DNA from: SABI01 sp963676605
GTDB lineage: Bacteria > Spirochaetota > Spirochaetia > Sphaerochaetales > Sphaerochaetaceae
Direction of reading: 5' to 3'
Length of the DNA stretch: 58,112 bases
Assembly: GCA_963676605.2 (NCBI GenBank)
Contig: CAXXSP010000032.1
Span: forward strand, 1 to 58,112
In this document: positions 26,301 through 33,717 of the stretch, in pieces
Position numbering within the stretch: the first letter of the stretch is position 1
Layout: each line of letters begins with the position of its first letter
The notes under the pieces: model-generated
Database searches by the model: none
Told to the model about the DNA's origin: nothing
Seen by the model: the letters and a program-made list of their open reading frames with translations, nothing else
Program-made: the position numbers and the translations under genes

Positions 26301-26921
26301 CTATTTGGTTTTCTTATACCCCACCTTTTTCAGCCAATTTGCCAAGGTTTGTGGTGCCACCCCGTATTCATTCGCCAACCAGACGTTTGTTGAACCACTG
26401 CTTTTAAGTTTAAGAATTTCATCCTTATGCTTATCTAACTGGCTGGTATACTTCCCTTTCGGGCGTCCCAGTTTAACACCATTCGCCTTCTTAACTTCAA
26501 GTGCCTCTTTCGTCCTCTGTGCTATAATGTCTCGCTCAAATTCAGCAAATACAGCACATATCCCAAGGGTGAGTTTTCCAGTAATGCTTGTATCATTCAC
26601 TGAAACGATAAGGTTATCCTTCACGATATGTAAGGCAATATTCTTCTCGCTACACGCTTCCATAATTTCGTACGTCTGCTTGATTGAACGGGCGAGACGA
26701 GACAACTCAGGCACTATAATGATATCACCCTCTTTACAAGTCTCGTTTATTAACTGTCCCAACTTCCGGCGCTTCCAGTCCTTGGTGCCACTAACCTTCT
26801 CACCGACAAATTCAACAACAGGAACCAACCCACGAGAATTGGCGTATTTAAGAATAGCCGTCTCAAACTTCTCGTATTCCTGCAATTCCGTACTCACACG
26901 TCCATATCCAAAAGTAGCCAT
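26301..26921 (-). CDS. Small serine recombinase (resolvase/invertase family)
   Basis: About 206 residues. The N-terminal resolvase domain carries catalytic serine in FGYGRVST, with VPELSRLARSIKQ and the FAEFERDIIAQRTKEAL helix. The C-terminal helix-turn-helix reads NVWLANEYGVAPQTLANWLKK. Start ATG 26921 follows GGAGG. In an element that already has a tyrosine integrase, it may resolve dimers after replication or invert DNA. No clear res site was recognised. Own terminator downstream. Confidence 0.9.
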   Translation of the reverse strand: MATFGYGRVSTELQEYEKFETAILKYANSRGLVPVVEFVGEKVSGTKDWKRRKLGQLINETCKEGDIIIVPELSRLARSIKQTYEIMEACSEKNIALHIVKDNLIVSVNDTSITGKLTLGICAVFAEFERDIIAQRTKEALEVKKANGVKLGRPKGKYTSQLDKHKDEILKLKSSGSTNVWLANEYGVAPQTLANWLKKVGYKKTK

Positions 26922-27166
26922 TGCCTGCCTCCATTCAATATCCACCGATAACGGTTGATAACCATAATTAAATATATCAAATACAATATAATAAATCAAC
27001 CTATTTCTATGGATTTTTATGAAAGTTTATTCCATCATTTTCTATGGTTTTATTATCCTCCTATTTTCAATGAGTATTTTCCATTTCTCTATATAAATTT
27101 GACGACTGCTTATCAACCCCTTACCCGATACGGTATCAATCAGGTATGACGTTCGTTTTTTATAGT

Positions 27167-27213
27167 ACAAAAAAAATGATTAACACAAATATTAACTAAA
27201 AGTGTTAATCATT
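27167..27213 (-). terminator. Terminator of the exported cargo gene
   Basis: Perfect 12-bp stem AATGATTAACAC/GTGTTAATCATT with a 15-base loop, followed on the minus strand by eight T residues. Within 26922-27166 I see no gene, only AT-rich upstream DNA of the recombinase. Confidence 0.85.
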
Positions 27214-27256
27214 GTTTGTCCCAAAGGAACAAACATGCCCTATTTTAAAACTATCT

Positions 27257-27724
27257 CTAAAAGGAAATACTTCCATGTAAGATATCTGGGAACCCAACTC
27301 CAACTACAAAACTTTCGTTAAATCTATAATCATATCCAGCCCCTACCATAGGAACGATAAATGCCATCGTGAAAAGTTCAGTATAAAATGCTCCACCCTT
27401 CACTGGAAGTCCATTTCCTAAATAGTTTCGCCAAGTATATCCCAGCATTATATTAAAACCAGTAACCTTATCTGTATATTTTTCACCATTCCTGTAGACA
27501 TCGTGATTAGTCCCAATAAGCGGTGTAGATAAGCCCATTCCAAATGTAGGTGTAGTTCTTATATCTGTAATTCCAGATGTTAACCCTGCTGCGCTCTTAA
27601 TATCATCCATATTAATATTAACCGTTACGTTTTGGTTTTGTGTGTTCGTATTCTCATCGGCAAAAATAGTTGATACAGGGACTATTAAAATAATCGCTAT
27701 CAAGATAAACAATCGCTTTTTCAT
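27257..27724 (-). CDS. Exported beta-barrel-like protein of the element (unknown function)
   Basis: About 155 residues. A clear signal peptide (MKKRLFILIAIILIVPVSTIFA) is followed by a polar asparagine-rich stretch and then alternating amphipathic strands with glycine and aromatic residues (FNIMLGYTW, GAFYTELFTMAF, VGAGYDYRF, FVVGVGFP). The last residue is phenylalanine, as in outer-membrane barrels. Start ATG 27724 has AGGAG five bases upstream. Strong private promoter and terminator, so it is an independent cargo gene. Not recognised; surface exclusion or receptor masking is a guess. Confidence 0.7.
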   Translation of the reverse strand: MKKRLFILIAIILIVPVSTIFADENTNTQNQNVTVNINMDDIKSAAGLTSGITDIRTTPTFGMGLSTPLIGTNHDVYRNGEKYTDKVTGFNIMLGYTWRNYLGNGLPVKGGAFYTELFTMAFIVPMVGAGYDYRFNESFVVGVGFPDILHGSISF

Positions 27725-27755
27725 AGGCACTCCTAAAATTTTATGACTTTAATTT

Positions 27756-27784
27756 ATCATACTTAAACATAAAGATTGTGTCAA
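27756..27784 (-). promoter_or_regulatory. Strong promoter of the cargo gene
   Basis: Minus strand TTGACA (27784-27779), 17-base spacer, TATGAT (27761-27756), about 30 bases upstream of the start codon. Confidence 0.75.
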
Positions 27785-27861
27785 ATAAAGTTTTCAAGTT
27801 TAAAGGCTATTAAATTTATATAGTAGGTGTATTCTCTTTCGTTATCACTGAAGATATCAAT

Positions 27862-28020
27862 ATTATAAATTCATTCTAAATTTTTGACAAATTTTCATTG
27901 GGGTATTAAATCATCATCTGTGTTGAGTTCTATGTTGAGTTGTGCTTCCCACTTCGGTATTGCCAACTGACTTCTTTATTATAAATTTATTCTAAATTAT
28001 TGGCAAATTTTCACGGGGGT
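27862..28020. repeat. 43-base direct repeat after the integrase, with a relic integrase tail
   Basis: 27862-27904 and 27978-28020 match at 38 of 43 positions. The likeness continues into the last codons of the integrase: the true gene ends LNIDEE, and the outer copy reads LNTDDDLIPQ then stop. Minus-strand DNA before it (about 27905-27975) reads LAIPKWEAQLNIE in the same frame, a second degenerate C-terminal tail. Confidence 0.6.
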
Positions 28021-28022
28021 GC

Positions 28023-29603
28023 TTACTCTTCGTCTATATTGAGGTAATCCTTCGCACCTTTATAGGTTCCCAGAGCGGGGACATCCTTATTCAATTCTTT
28101 ATTGAACCCGACACTATTCATATCACGCCTTGCTAATATCAAGTCGGCACCGGCAAGAAAATCTTCTTCCTTCTTCTCTTCTTCCATAGTCCAAGGAAGA
28201 GGTTGTCCTGTGAAAAGGATTTCTATCTCATTTGCCACACGCCACATTGCCACCTTATTCATCTCGGTATAGGACTTGCTTTGAACCGCTGTGAGCGCTT
28301 TTCTCGTCCATCCAAAGTATGACTGAATGAGGCTTTCTCTCAAGGAGTTTGTTGATAGGAGCAAGGAGTTCAAGGAACCCCTGAACGCATGCGGGGTAAA
28401 ATTCATTCCTTGGGTGAATGGAGTAGCCCCCTTCCTCTTCTTTTGTATTATCTGGAACTCTACATCAAGCCATCCAAGATAACGTTTGAAGTCGTGAATA
28501 AACTTACTGCTCCCGATAGCATTTTTGTTAGGGAGACAGAAGACAAATTCATTATCTCTCCCTCGTTTCCCCAGACAATCTCTCGCAATATCAGGGATTA
28601 CAATTGTTCTAATTTTGTCCCACTTCGGTTTCCCAATTGCCCCAACTTTTTTTGTGCTGTCAATTTTGAATGCGCTATCTATTAGCAACACTTTCATATC
28701 TGCTGAAATCTGCCTCCATTTCAATGCTCTCACTTCTCCGGAACGCATTCCGGTGAAAGCAAGGAACTTATAGGCTTGGAACTGTCGGGAAGAGGAAAAC
28801 CCATCCCATTCTTTGGCACTGATATATTCTGCTAAATCATCCCTAAACATCGTCTGGATTTGGGTTAAAGTAAATGATGGTTTCTTTTTGCTATCTGCCC
28901 TCGCTATTTTCGTTTTCGCAAAGATATTCTCCGGCACCAACCCAATCTCGTGGCTATATGTGTAGAAGGACTTCAAAGCAATCGTATTCATCGCTGGCTG
29001 GCACATAAACCACTGAAAATTCTTTTTCTTATTATTCTCTTTCAACCAATCACCATATGCTTTCAGGAATATCTGGAAGTTCGTGGCGTGGCTCTTATTC
29101 AATTCTATGAAAGGGGTGTTTATAAAGTCCTCATAGAAGGATATTTTGACGACATCAAGCGAAGTATGGAGGCGAAGAAAGGCAATGAAGTTTTTGGGGA
29201 CGGGAAAATCATCAAACATGTGCCTTAAAGCATCTGCTATCTTGGTTGCCTGAACTACTCCGTAATTACGCTCCTCTGCGTGCGCTTTTAGATACTTGGG
29301 GTTTGTCTTCGCATTGAGCCAACCGGTATGATGTAGCACATCCACGATGGTTTCCTTTCGCTTAATAAGCACATCAGGGGACGCCTTCACGAAGATACCC
29401 TTGGTATTCTTTCCAGCCAAATATCGGTTCATAAAAATATGGGCTTCTTGTTTGTTCGCTGTGCCGGTGTTAACAAGGGTTCGCTTGTTATTTATCGTTG
29501 TCCGGAAATACCAGTTTTTTGCCGTCTCACCATTCTTCAAAGCCCTCTTAAAAAGTTTTGGAGAAACCTGTCTATTCCCTGATTTTTGACTGGAAGAACC
29601 CAT
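28023..29603 (-). CDS. int: Tyrosine-type integrase of the element
   Basis: 526 residues, longer than most phage integrases because of an N-terminal ~240-residue region including an AP2-like arm-binding start and a core-binding domain. Catalytic residues visible: Arg287 (FTGMRSGEVRALKW), His405 and Arg408 (TPHAFRGSLN), the GW pair 431-432 and nucleophile Tyr445 (SKSYTEMNK). It sits directly inside attR, typical of tRNA-site integrases. Own promoter upstream. It should recombine within the tRNA-Leu 3' half. Confidence 0.93.
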   Translation of the reverse strand: MGSSSQKSGNRQVSPKLFKRALKNGETAKNWYFRTTINNKRTLVNTGTANKQEAHIFMNRYLAGKNTKGIFVKASPDVLIKRKETIVDVLHHTGWLNAKTNPKYLKAHAEERNYGVVQATKIADALRHMFDDFPVPKNFIAFLRLHTSLDVVKISFYEDFINTPFIELNKSHATNFQIFLKAYGDWLKENNKKKNFQWFMCQPAMNTIALKSFYTYSHEIGLVPENIFAKTKIARADSKKKPSFTLTQIQTMFRDDLAEYISAKEWDGFSSSRQFQAYKFLAFTGMRSGEVRALKWRQISADMKVLLIDSAFKIDSTKKVGAIGKPKWDKIRTIVIPDIARDCLGKRGRDNEFVFCLPNKNAIGSSKFIHDFKRYLGWLDVEFQIIQKKRKGATPFTQGMNFTPHAFRGSLNSLLLSTNSLRESLIQSYFGWTRKALTAVQSKSYTEMNKVAMWRVANEIEILFTGQPLPWTMEEEKKEEDFLAGADLILARRDMNSVGFNKELNKDVPALGTYKGAKDYLNIDEE

Positions 29604-29627
29604 ATAACCACCCCTCTGCTATGTCAA

Positions 29628-29655
29628 ATTATAACAGATTTCCAGAATATTGAAA
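29628..29655 (-). promoter_or_regulatory. Integrase promoter
   Basis: Minus strand TTTCAA (29655-29650), 16-base spacer, TATAAT (29633-29628), 24 bases before the ATG. It lies next to the right-end arm sites, so integrase could repress itself. Confidence 0.55.
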
Positions 29656-29661
29656 TAGCGA

Positions 29662-29695
29662 TGGCACACCTAAAAACACATTTTACTGGCACACG
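29662..29695 (+). repeat. Arm-type repeats, right end
   Basis: TGGCACACC at 29662-29670 and TGGCACACG at 29687-29695, same orientation as the two left-end copies. Confidence 0.6.
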
Positions 29696-29698
29696 TAT

Positions 29699-29739
29699 TA
29701 AAAATTAAAGCCATTAACTATTTGTCTTGTTAATGGCTT
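29699..29739 (-). terminator. Terminator of tRNA-Leu, carried by the element
   Basis: Perfect 11-bp stem AAGCCATTAAC/GTTAATGGCTT with a ten-base loop. On the minus strand it is followed by TTAATTTTT; on the plus strand by ATTCTTTTT, so it may work both ways. Confidence 0.7.
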
Positions 29740-29760
29740 ATTCTTTTTAAGATAATATTT

Positions 29761-29844
29761 TGCCGGAGGCGGGACTTGAACCCGCACGTCCTTACGGACA
29801 AGGGATTTTAAGTCCCTTGTGTCTACCAATTCCACCACTTCGGC
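29761..29844 (-). tRNA. tRNA-Leu, anticodon TAA (host/element hybrid)
   Basis: 84 nt, class II with long variable arm. 5' GCCGAAG acceptor, D-arm, anticodon loop ACTTAAAAT with TAA, T-arm CGGG TTCAAGT CCCG, 3' CTCCGGC plus discriminator A; CCA is not encoded. The acceptor has one A-C mismatch at the fifth pair because the 3' half came with the element. A complete promoter stands upstream. Confidence 0.93.
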
Positions 29845-29853
29845 GCGTGATTC

Positions 29854-29882
29854 ATACTACATGGTCACTATTGATGAGTCAA
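29854..29882 (-). promoter_or_regulatory. tRNA-Leu promoter
   Basis: Minus strand TTGACT (29882-29877), 17-base spacer, TAGTAT (29859-29854), nine bases before the mature tRNA 5' end. Confidence 0.65.
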
Positions 29883-29912
29883 CTAGAGGTCTTCTATTTT
29901 CATCTTATTATC

Positions 29913-29941
29913 TTGTATGAGGAGCCATTGTTCTGTACTAT
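29913..29941 (+). promoter_or_regulatory. Promoter of the Crp/Fnr-type gene
   Basis: TTGTAT (29913-29918), 17-base spacer, TACTAT (29936-29941), 21 bases before the start codon. Confidence 0.55.
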
Positions 29942-29962
29942 GAGTGACAAGGAGAACGAGAG

Positions 29963-30637
29963 ATGCTAGAACCTTCTGATCTGCGGGCTATCGCTGAGAA
30001 TCTTCCTTTCTGGAAAAATCTCAGCGATGCCGACAGGACAACGCTACTGCAGGGAACGATTAAATTCACGCATAAGGCGGGAGACATCGTCCATGAGGAC
30101 AGGAATACCTGTACCGGCATGCTGCTCGTGCTCTCCGGTCAGCTGAGAGTCTATATCGTAAGCGAGACGGGGAAAGAGATTACCCTGTACCGTCTGTTCG
30201 ACCGGGATGTCTGTGTACTGTCTGCTTCCTGCCTGATACGGAATATCACCTTCGATGTCTATGTTACAGCGGAGAAGGATACAACGATGCTGCGTGTGGC
30301 GACTGACAGTTACAAGAATGTCGGCTCTACAAATCCCGCAGTTCTCGATTTCACGAACGAACTCGTTTCTTCCCGCTTCAGCGATGTCATGTGGGTTGTG
30401 GAACAGATAGTCTTCATGAGTTTCGACAAACGGCTCGCGATGAGGATCCTCGAACTCTCAGCGATTGCCGAATGTGATACATTCAATATCACTCACGAGG
30501 CGCTGGCGCGCGATCTGGGGACAGCACGTGAGGTAGTCACCAGAATGCTGAAGAGGTTTCAGGAAGATAAACTTCTCACCCTCTTCAGGGGAGGCATCAC
30601 GATCACAGACCGTGACGCCATTGATGATCTCACCTAG
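29963..30637 (+). CDS. Crp/Fnr-family transcriptional regulator
   Basis: 224 residues: an N-terminal cyclic-nucleotide-binding-type beta-roll (AGDIVHEDRNTCTGMLLVLSGQLRVY and GKEITLYRLFDRDVC), a long dimerisation helix, and a C-terminal winged helix (HEALARDLGTAREVVTRMLKRFQ). There is no N-terminal cysteine cluster of the oxygen-sensing Fnr type, although cysteines are scattered in the roll (NTCTG, DVC, SASC) and could be redox-active. It converges with the thioredoxin gene, stops overlapping by four bases, suggesting a redox or stress role. Effector unknown. Confidence 0.88.
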   Translation: MLEPSDLRAIAENLPFWKNLSDADRTTLLQGTIKFTHKAGDIVHEDRNTCTGMLLVLSGQLRVYIVSETGKEITLYRLFDRDVCVLSASCLIRNITFDVYVTAEKDTTMLRVATDSYKNVGSTNPAVLDFTNELVSSRFSDVMWVVEQIVFMSFDKRLAMRILELSAIAECDTFNITHEALARDLGTAREVVTRMLKRFQEDKLLTLFRGGITITDRDAIDDLT

Positions 30638-30951
30638 TCGAGCCCGACCATTCCCTTGATGATCTGTTCATTCCTCACACCCTCTTCCCTGGCAATGACC
30701 TTGCCGTCCTTGAAGGCGAGAAGCATGGGAATGGTCATGATCTGAAATTCTTCCGAAAGATTCTCATTGGGGTCGACATCGACCATACAGATTTTGGCCT
30801 TGGAGTGATCAAGATCTCCGTCGAGCGCACGAAGGATTCCTTCCTGAACCTTACAGAATCCACACCACTTAGCCCAGAACTCGACAATGACGGGAACGTC
30901 CGAGTTCTTCACGACCTCTTCAAAGGTATCTTCATTCACATCGACAATCAT
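30634..30951 (-). CDS. Thioredoxin-family protein (CGFC active site)
   Basis: 105 residues, single thioredoxin fold: VPVIVEFWAKWCGFCKVQEG with CGFC in place of the usual CGPC, and the cis-proline segment IMTIPMLLAFKDG. Cytosolic dithiol-disulfide protein, presumably reduced by the thioredoxin reductase at 37410-38372. The Phe for Pro change in the active site would raise the redox potential relative to classical thioredoxin (family knowledge). Convergent with the Crp-type gene. Confidence 0.9.
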   Translation of the reverse strand: MIVDVNEDTFEEVVKNSDVPVIVEFWAKWCGFCKVQEGILRALDGDLDHSKAKICMVDVDPNENLSEEFQIMTIPMLLAFKDGKVIAREEGVRNEQIIKGMVGLD

Positions 30952-31089
30952 ATAGTATCTCCTGCTCTTTCACTCTCTTATGTATGCAGAGAAGAAGATA
31001 CGTGTAAAGAGCTTTGAAGGTATGTAACAAAATCACCAACACTGAAGGAGTTCTTGCATGAGAGCCCGGAAACCCGTAGAGTGTGGGCT

Positions 31090-31875
31090 ATGGATATACT
31101 CCCCGGCCTGATAGATTCCCATTTTCATCTCTCTGAAATCGAGAAAAAGGATATTTCTGCCCGCGAAGTCTGTGACTCACTTACTGAGCACTCGTTCGCC
31201 GGGGGAGTAAACATTTCTCTGGATTATGCCGATCTTGTTGAAAAGAAAGCCCTTCTCGACTTATATCCGTCTATACTCAGCGGCTATGGTATCGGGCCCT
31301 GGGGAGCACAGGGCGAGGAGAATATTGAGCACATGCTCAGCCGCCTTGAAGAGGAAATCCAGGGCTGCCCCGTAGATGCAATCGGCGAAGCGGGGCTCGA
31401 CTTCTACTGGAGCTACGGCACTCCGGAGAGACAGAAGGCACTATTTAGCGGGCAGATAGAACTCGCGTCCCGGCTCTCGAAACCTGTCATCATCCACTCA
31501 AGGGAAGCAGACAATGAGATGAAGGAGATGCTGAGAAGTAATTCCTTCCCCTCCTCCGGTATCATCCACTGCTTCAGCTCAGACAGAGATTTCGCAAAGA
31601 CAGCCCTCGATGCAGGCCTCTATATCTCCTTTGCCGGACCGCTTACCTACAAGAGAAATGAAATTCTCAGGGAGGTGGCAGCCTATCTCCCTTCTGACAG
31701 AATCCTGAGCGAGACCGACGCTCCCTACCTCGCCCCCCAGAAGAAACGGGGAAAAACGAATCTTCCCCTGTATGTCTCGTACGTGGTGGAGGAGCTGGCA
31801 CGGGTGAGAAAGAGTTCGGCAGAAGATATGGCACGGCAGATACGGATGAATTTCGCGCGGTTGTTCGGCCTGTAG
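31090..31875 (+). CDS. TatD-family metal-dependent hydrolase
   Basis: About 261 residues of the TatD DNase-like fold: LIDSHFHLSEIE metal site, IGEAGLDFYWSYGTPERQ, VIIHSREADNEM, IIHCFSSDRD and SETDAPYLAP. It is a two-metal phosphoesterase, probably nuclease or quality-control related. ATG 31090 is next to the start of homology. The frame is open to TTG 31054, and an out-of-frame ATG 31058 has the best ribosome site (AAGGAG), so either start or a lost base between them is possible. Confidence 0.87.
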   Translation: MDILPGLIDSHFHLSEIEKKDISAREVCDSLTEHSFAGGVNISLDYADLVEKKALLDLYPSILSGYGIGPWGAQGEENIEHMLSRLEEEIQGCPVDAIGEAGLDFYWSYGTPERQKALFSGQIELASRLSKPVIIHSREADNEMKEMLRSNSFPSSGIIHCFSSDRDFAKTALDAGLYISFAGPLTYKRNEILREVAAYLPSDRILSETDAPYLAPQKKRGKTNLPLYVSYVVEELARVRKSSAEDMARQIRMNFARLFGL

Positions 31876-31972
31876 AGCCAATTCCTTTTTCCAGCATCAC
31901 TTCACCGTTTTTTCCTCTGTCATTCTTTCTCTCTTTTTTGCACGATTATCACCTGTATCACTCTAAGGTCAG

Positions 31973-32001
31973 TTGACCAATAGAGCGTTTAACGGTAGGT
32001 T
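31973..32001 (+). promoter_or_regulatory. Aldolase promoter
   Basis: TTGACC (31973-31978), 17-base spacer, TAGGTT (31996-32001); GAAGGAG precedes the aldolase ATG. Confidence 0.5.
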
Positions 32002-32038
32002 ACAGATACACGAGTACATATGAAGGAGTAAACCTATT

Positions 32039-33031
32039 ATGATTTCTTACAAAGACCTAGGACTTGTAAACACCAAAGAGATGTTTGCCAAGGCCGTGAA
32101 AGGCGGATATGCCATCCCGGCATACAACTTCAACAATCTTGAACAGCTCCAGGCTATCATTCAGGCATGTGTTGAGACCAAATCTCCCGTCATCCTCCAG
32201 GTATCGAAGGGTGCAAGAGACTATGCGAACATCAACCTGCTTCGCAACATGGCGAAGGGTGCATCAGAGTACGCAAAGGAACTCGGCTGTGAGATCCCCA
32301 TCACTCTCCACCTCGACCACGGTGATTCATTCGAAACCTGTAAAGACTGTATCGACAACGGATTCTCTTCAGTCATGATCGACGGATCCCACTACCCCTA
32401 CGAAGAGAACATCGCTCTCACCAAGAAGGTCGTAGAGTATGCTCACGCTCATGGAGTCACTGTTGAAGGTGAACTCGGAGTTCTCGCAGGTATCGAGGAT
32501 GATGTTGTTGCAGAGCACTCAACCTATACACAGCCTGAAGAAGTCGTAGACTTCGTCAGCAAGACCGGCGTTGATTCACTCGCTATCTCAATCGGAACCA
32601 GTCACGGCGCAAACAAGTTCAAGCCCGAGCAGTGCACACGGAACGAAGAGGGTATCCTCATTCCGCCGCCGCTCCGCTTCGACATTCTCGAAGATATCGA
32701 GAAGCAGCTCCCCGGCTTCCCCATCGTTCTTCATGGATCATCTTCCGTTCCCCAGGAATATGTGAAGATCATCAACGAGAACGGCGGAGCACTGAAGGAT
32801 TCTGTCGGTATCCCCGAGGAACAGCTCAGACAGGCTTCAAAGAGCGCAGTATGTAAGATCAACATCGACAGTGACGGTCGTCTCGCAATGACTGCCGCTA
32901 TCAGAAAGATCCTTGCAGACAAACCCGGCGAATTCGACCCGAGAAAATATATCGGCCCTGCCAGAGACGAACTCAAGAAGATGTACATGCATAAAAACAT
33001 CGACGTTCTCGGTTCAGCCGGCAACGCCTGA
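32039..33031 (+). CDS. fba: Class II fructose-bisphosphate aldolase
   Basis: Glycolytic and gluconeogenic zinc enzyme splitting fructose 1,6-bisphosphate. 330 residues with zinc ligands in TLHLDHGDS, VEGELGVLAG, the SIGTSHGANK loop and VLHGSSSVPQEY. Codon use is heavily biased towards a few codons, as expected for a highly expressed gene. Preceded by GAAGGAG and its own promoter; an inverted repeat TGATTATTT/AAATAATCA starts at the stop codon. Confidence 0.95.
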   Translation: MISYKDLGLVNTKEMFAKAVKGGYAIPAYNFNNLEQLQAIIQACVETKSPVILQVSKGARDYANINLLRNMAKGASEYAKELGCEIPITLHLDHGDSFETCKDCIDNGFSSVMIDGSHYPYEENIALTKKVVEYAHAHGVTVEGELGVLAGIEDDVVAEHSTYTQPEEVVDFVSKTGVDSLAISIGTSHGANKFKPEQCTRNEEGILIPPPLRFDILEDIEKQLPGFPIVLHGSSSVPQEYVKIINENGGALKDSVGIPEEQLRQASKSAVCKINIDSDGRLAMTAAIRKILADKPGEFDPRKYIGPARDELKKMYMHKNIDVLGSAGNA

Positions 33032-33067
33032 TTATTTACTCTCTAAGAAATAATCACAGGTATTCAT

Positions 33068-33129
33068 ACGCCCCTTTGACGTAAGACGGGGGCGTGTGCT
33101 ATAGTGGTGCTCGCAGGTCTTGACCTGCG
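33068..33129 (+). promoter_or_regulatory. infC promoter with overlapping inverted repeat and leader hairpin
   Basis: TTGACG (33076-33081), 18-base spacer, TATAGT (33100-33105) with extended TGC. An inverted repeat ACGCCCC (33068-33074)/GGGGCGT (33089-33095) overlaps the -35 and spacer: aldolase terminator stem or operator. At the predicted mRNA 5' end CGCAGGTC/GACCTGCG (33112-33129) folds into a tight hairpin. Confidence 0.6.
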
Positions 33130-33173
33130 TATCCATTCAATCATGTTTCATTGAGAAGAGACGAGGAGATAGC

Positions 33174-33710
33174 TTGGCTAAACCTAGTAAAGAATTGAGA
33201 ACAAACCGGCAGATACGTGCACGTGAAGTCCGGCTTATCGACGCTGACGGCAATCAGGCCGGGGTACTGTCCGTGACTGCCGCCATGGAAATGGCTGAAG
33301 AAGCAGGACTTGACCTGGTGGAAGTGTCCCCGAACGCGAATCCTCCCGTGTGTAAGATTATCGACTACGGAAAGTACCGGTATGAACAGGAGAAGAGGAT
33401 CCGGGAAGCGAAGAAGCACCAGACTGTCATTAAACTCAAGGAAATCAGGATGCAGCCTAAGATTGAACGCCATGATATGGAGTTCAAGACAAAGGCTATC
33501 GCAGCTTTTCTCGCAGAGGGAAACAAGGTGAAGGTCTCCGTCCGTTTCAGAGGCAGAGAGCTCGCTCATACGGAGCTTGGAAAGGTCGTGCTTGACCAGA
33601 TTCTCGCTCTCCTCGAAGAAAAAGAGGTTGGATTCAACCTTGACCGTCAGGCGAAGATGGAAGGGAGAATGATGTCTATGATCATCTCCCCCACAAAGTC
33701 AAAGAAATAG
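33174..33710 (+). CDS. infC: Translation initiation factor IF-3
   Basis: 178 residues, full-length IF-3: N-domain (NRQIRAREVRLIDADGNQAG, LDLVEVSPNANPPVCKIIDYGKY), linker helix (KKHQTVIKLKEIRM) and C-domain (VKVSVRFRGRELAH, MEGRMMSMIISP). The start is the rare codon TTG 33174, six bases after GAGGAG; no in-frame ATG is nearby. Rare infC start codons allow autoregulation because IF-3 discriminates against them (known in E. coli with ATT). First gene of infC-rpmI-rplT. Confidence 0.95.
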   Translation: MAKPSKELRTNRQIRAREVRLIDADGNQAGVLSVTAAMEMAEEAGLDLVEVSPNANPPVCKIIDYGKYRYEQEKRIREAKKHQTVIKLKEIRMQPKIERHDMEFKTKAIAAFLAEGNKVKVSVRFRGRELAHTELGKVVLDQILALLEEKEVGFNLDRQAKMEGRMMSMIISPTKSKK

Positions 33711-33717
33711 TGCATTC

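Larger units (their letters stand above)
23137..29813. mobile_element. 6.65-kb integrative element in tRNA-Leu
   Basis: Bounded by 29-base direct repeats (23137-23165 and 29785-29813) lying in the 3' half of tRNA-Leu. It is visibly more AT-rich than its flanks. All genes point leftwards: tyrosine integrase beside attR, an exported barrel-like protein, a serine recombinase, a primase-polymerase/helicase and a 50-residue coiled-coil protein. There are no capsid, packaging or conjugation genes, so it would need a helper for transfer, like a phage satellite or a small integrative plasmid. TGGCACACC motifs flank both ends and iteron-like repeats lie beside the helicase. Confidence 0.88.
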
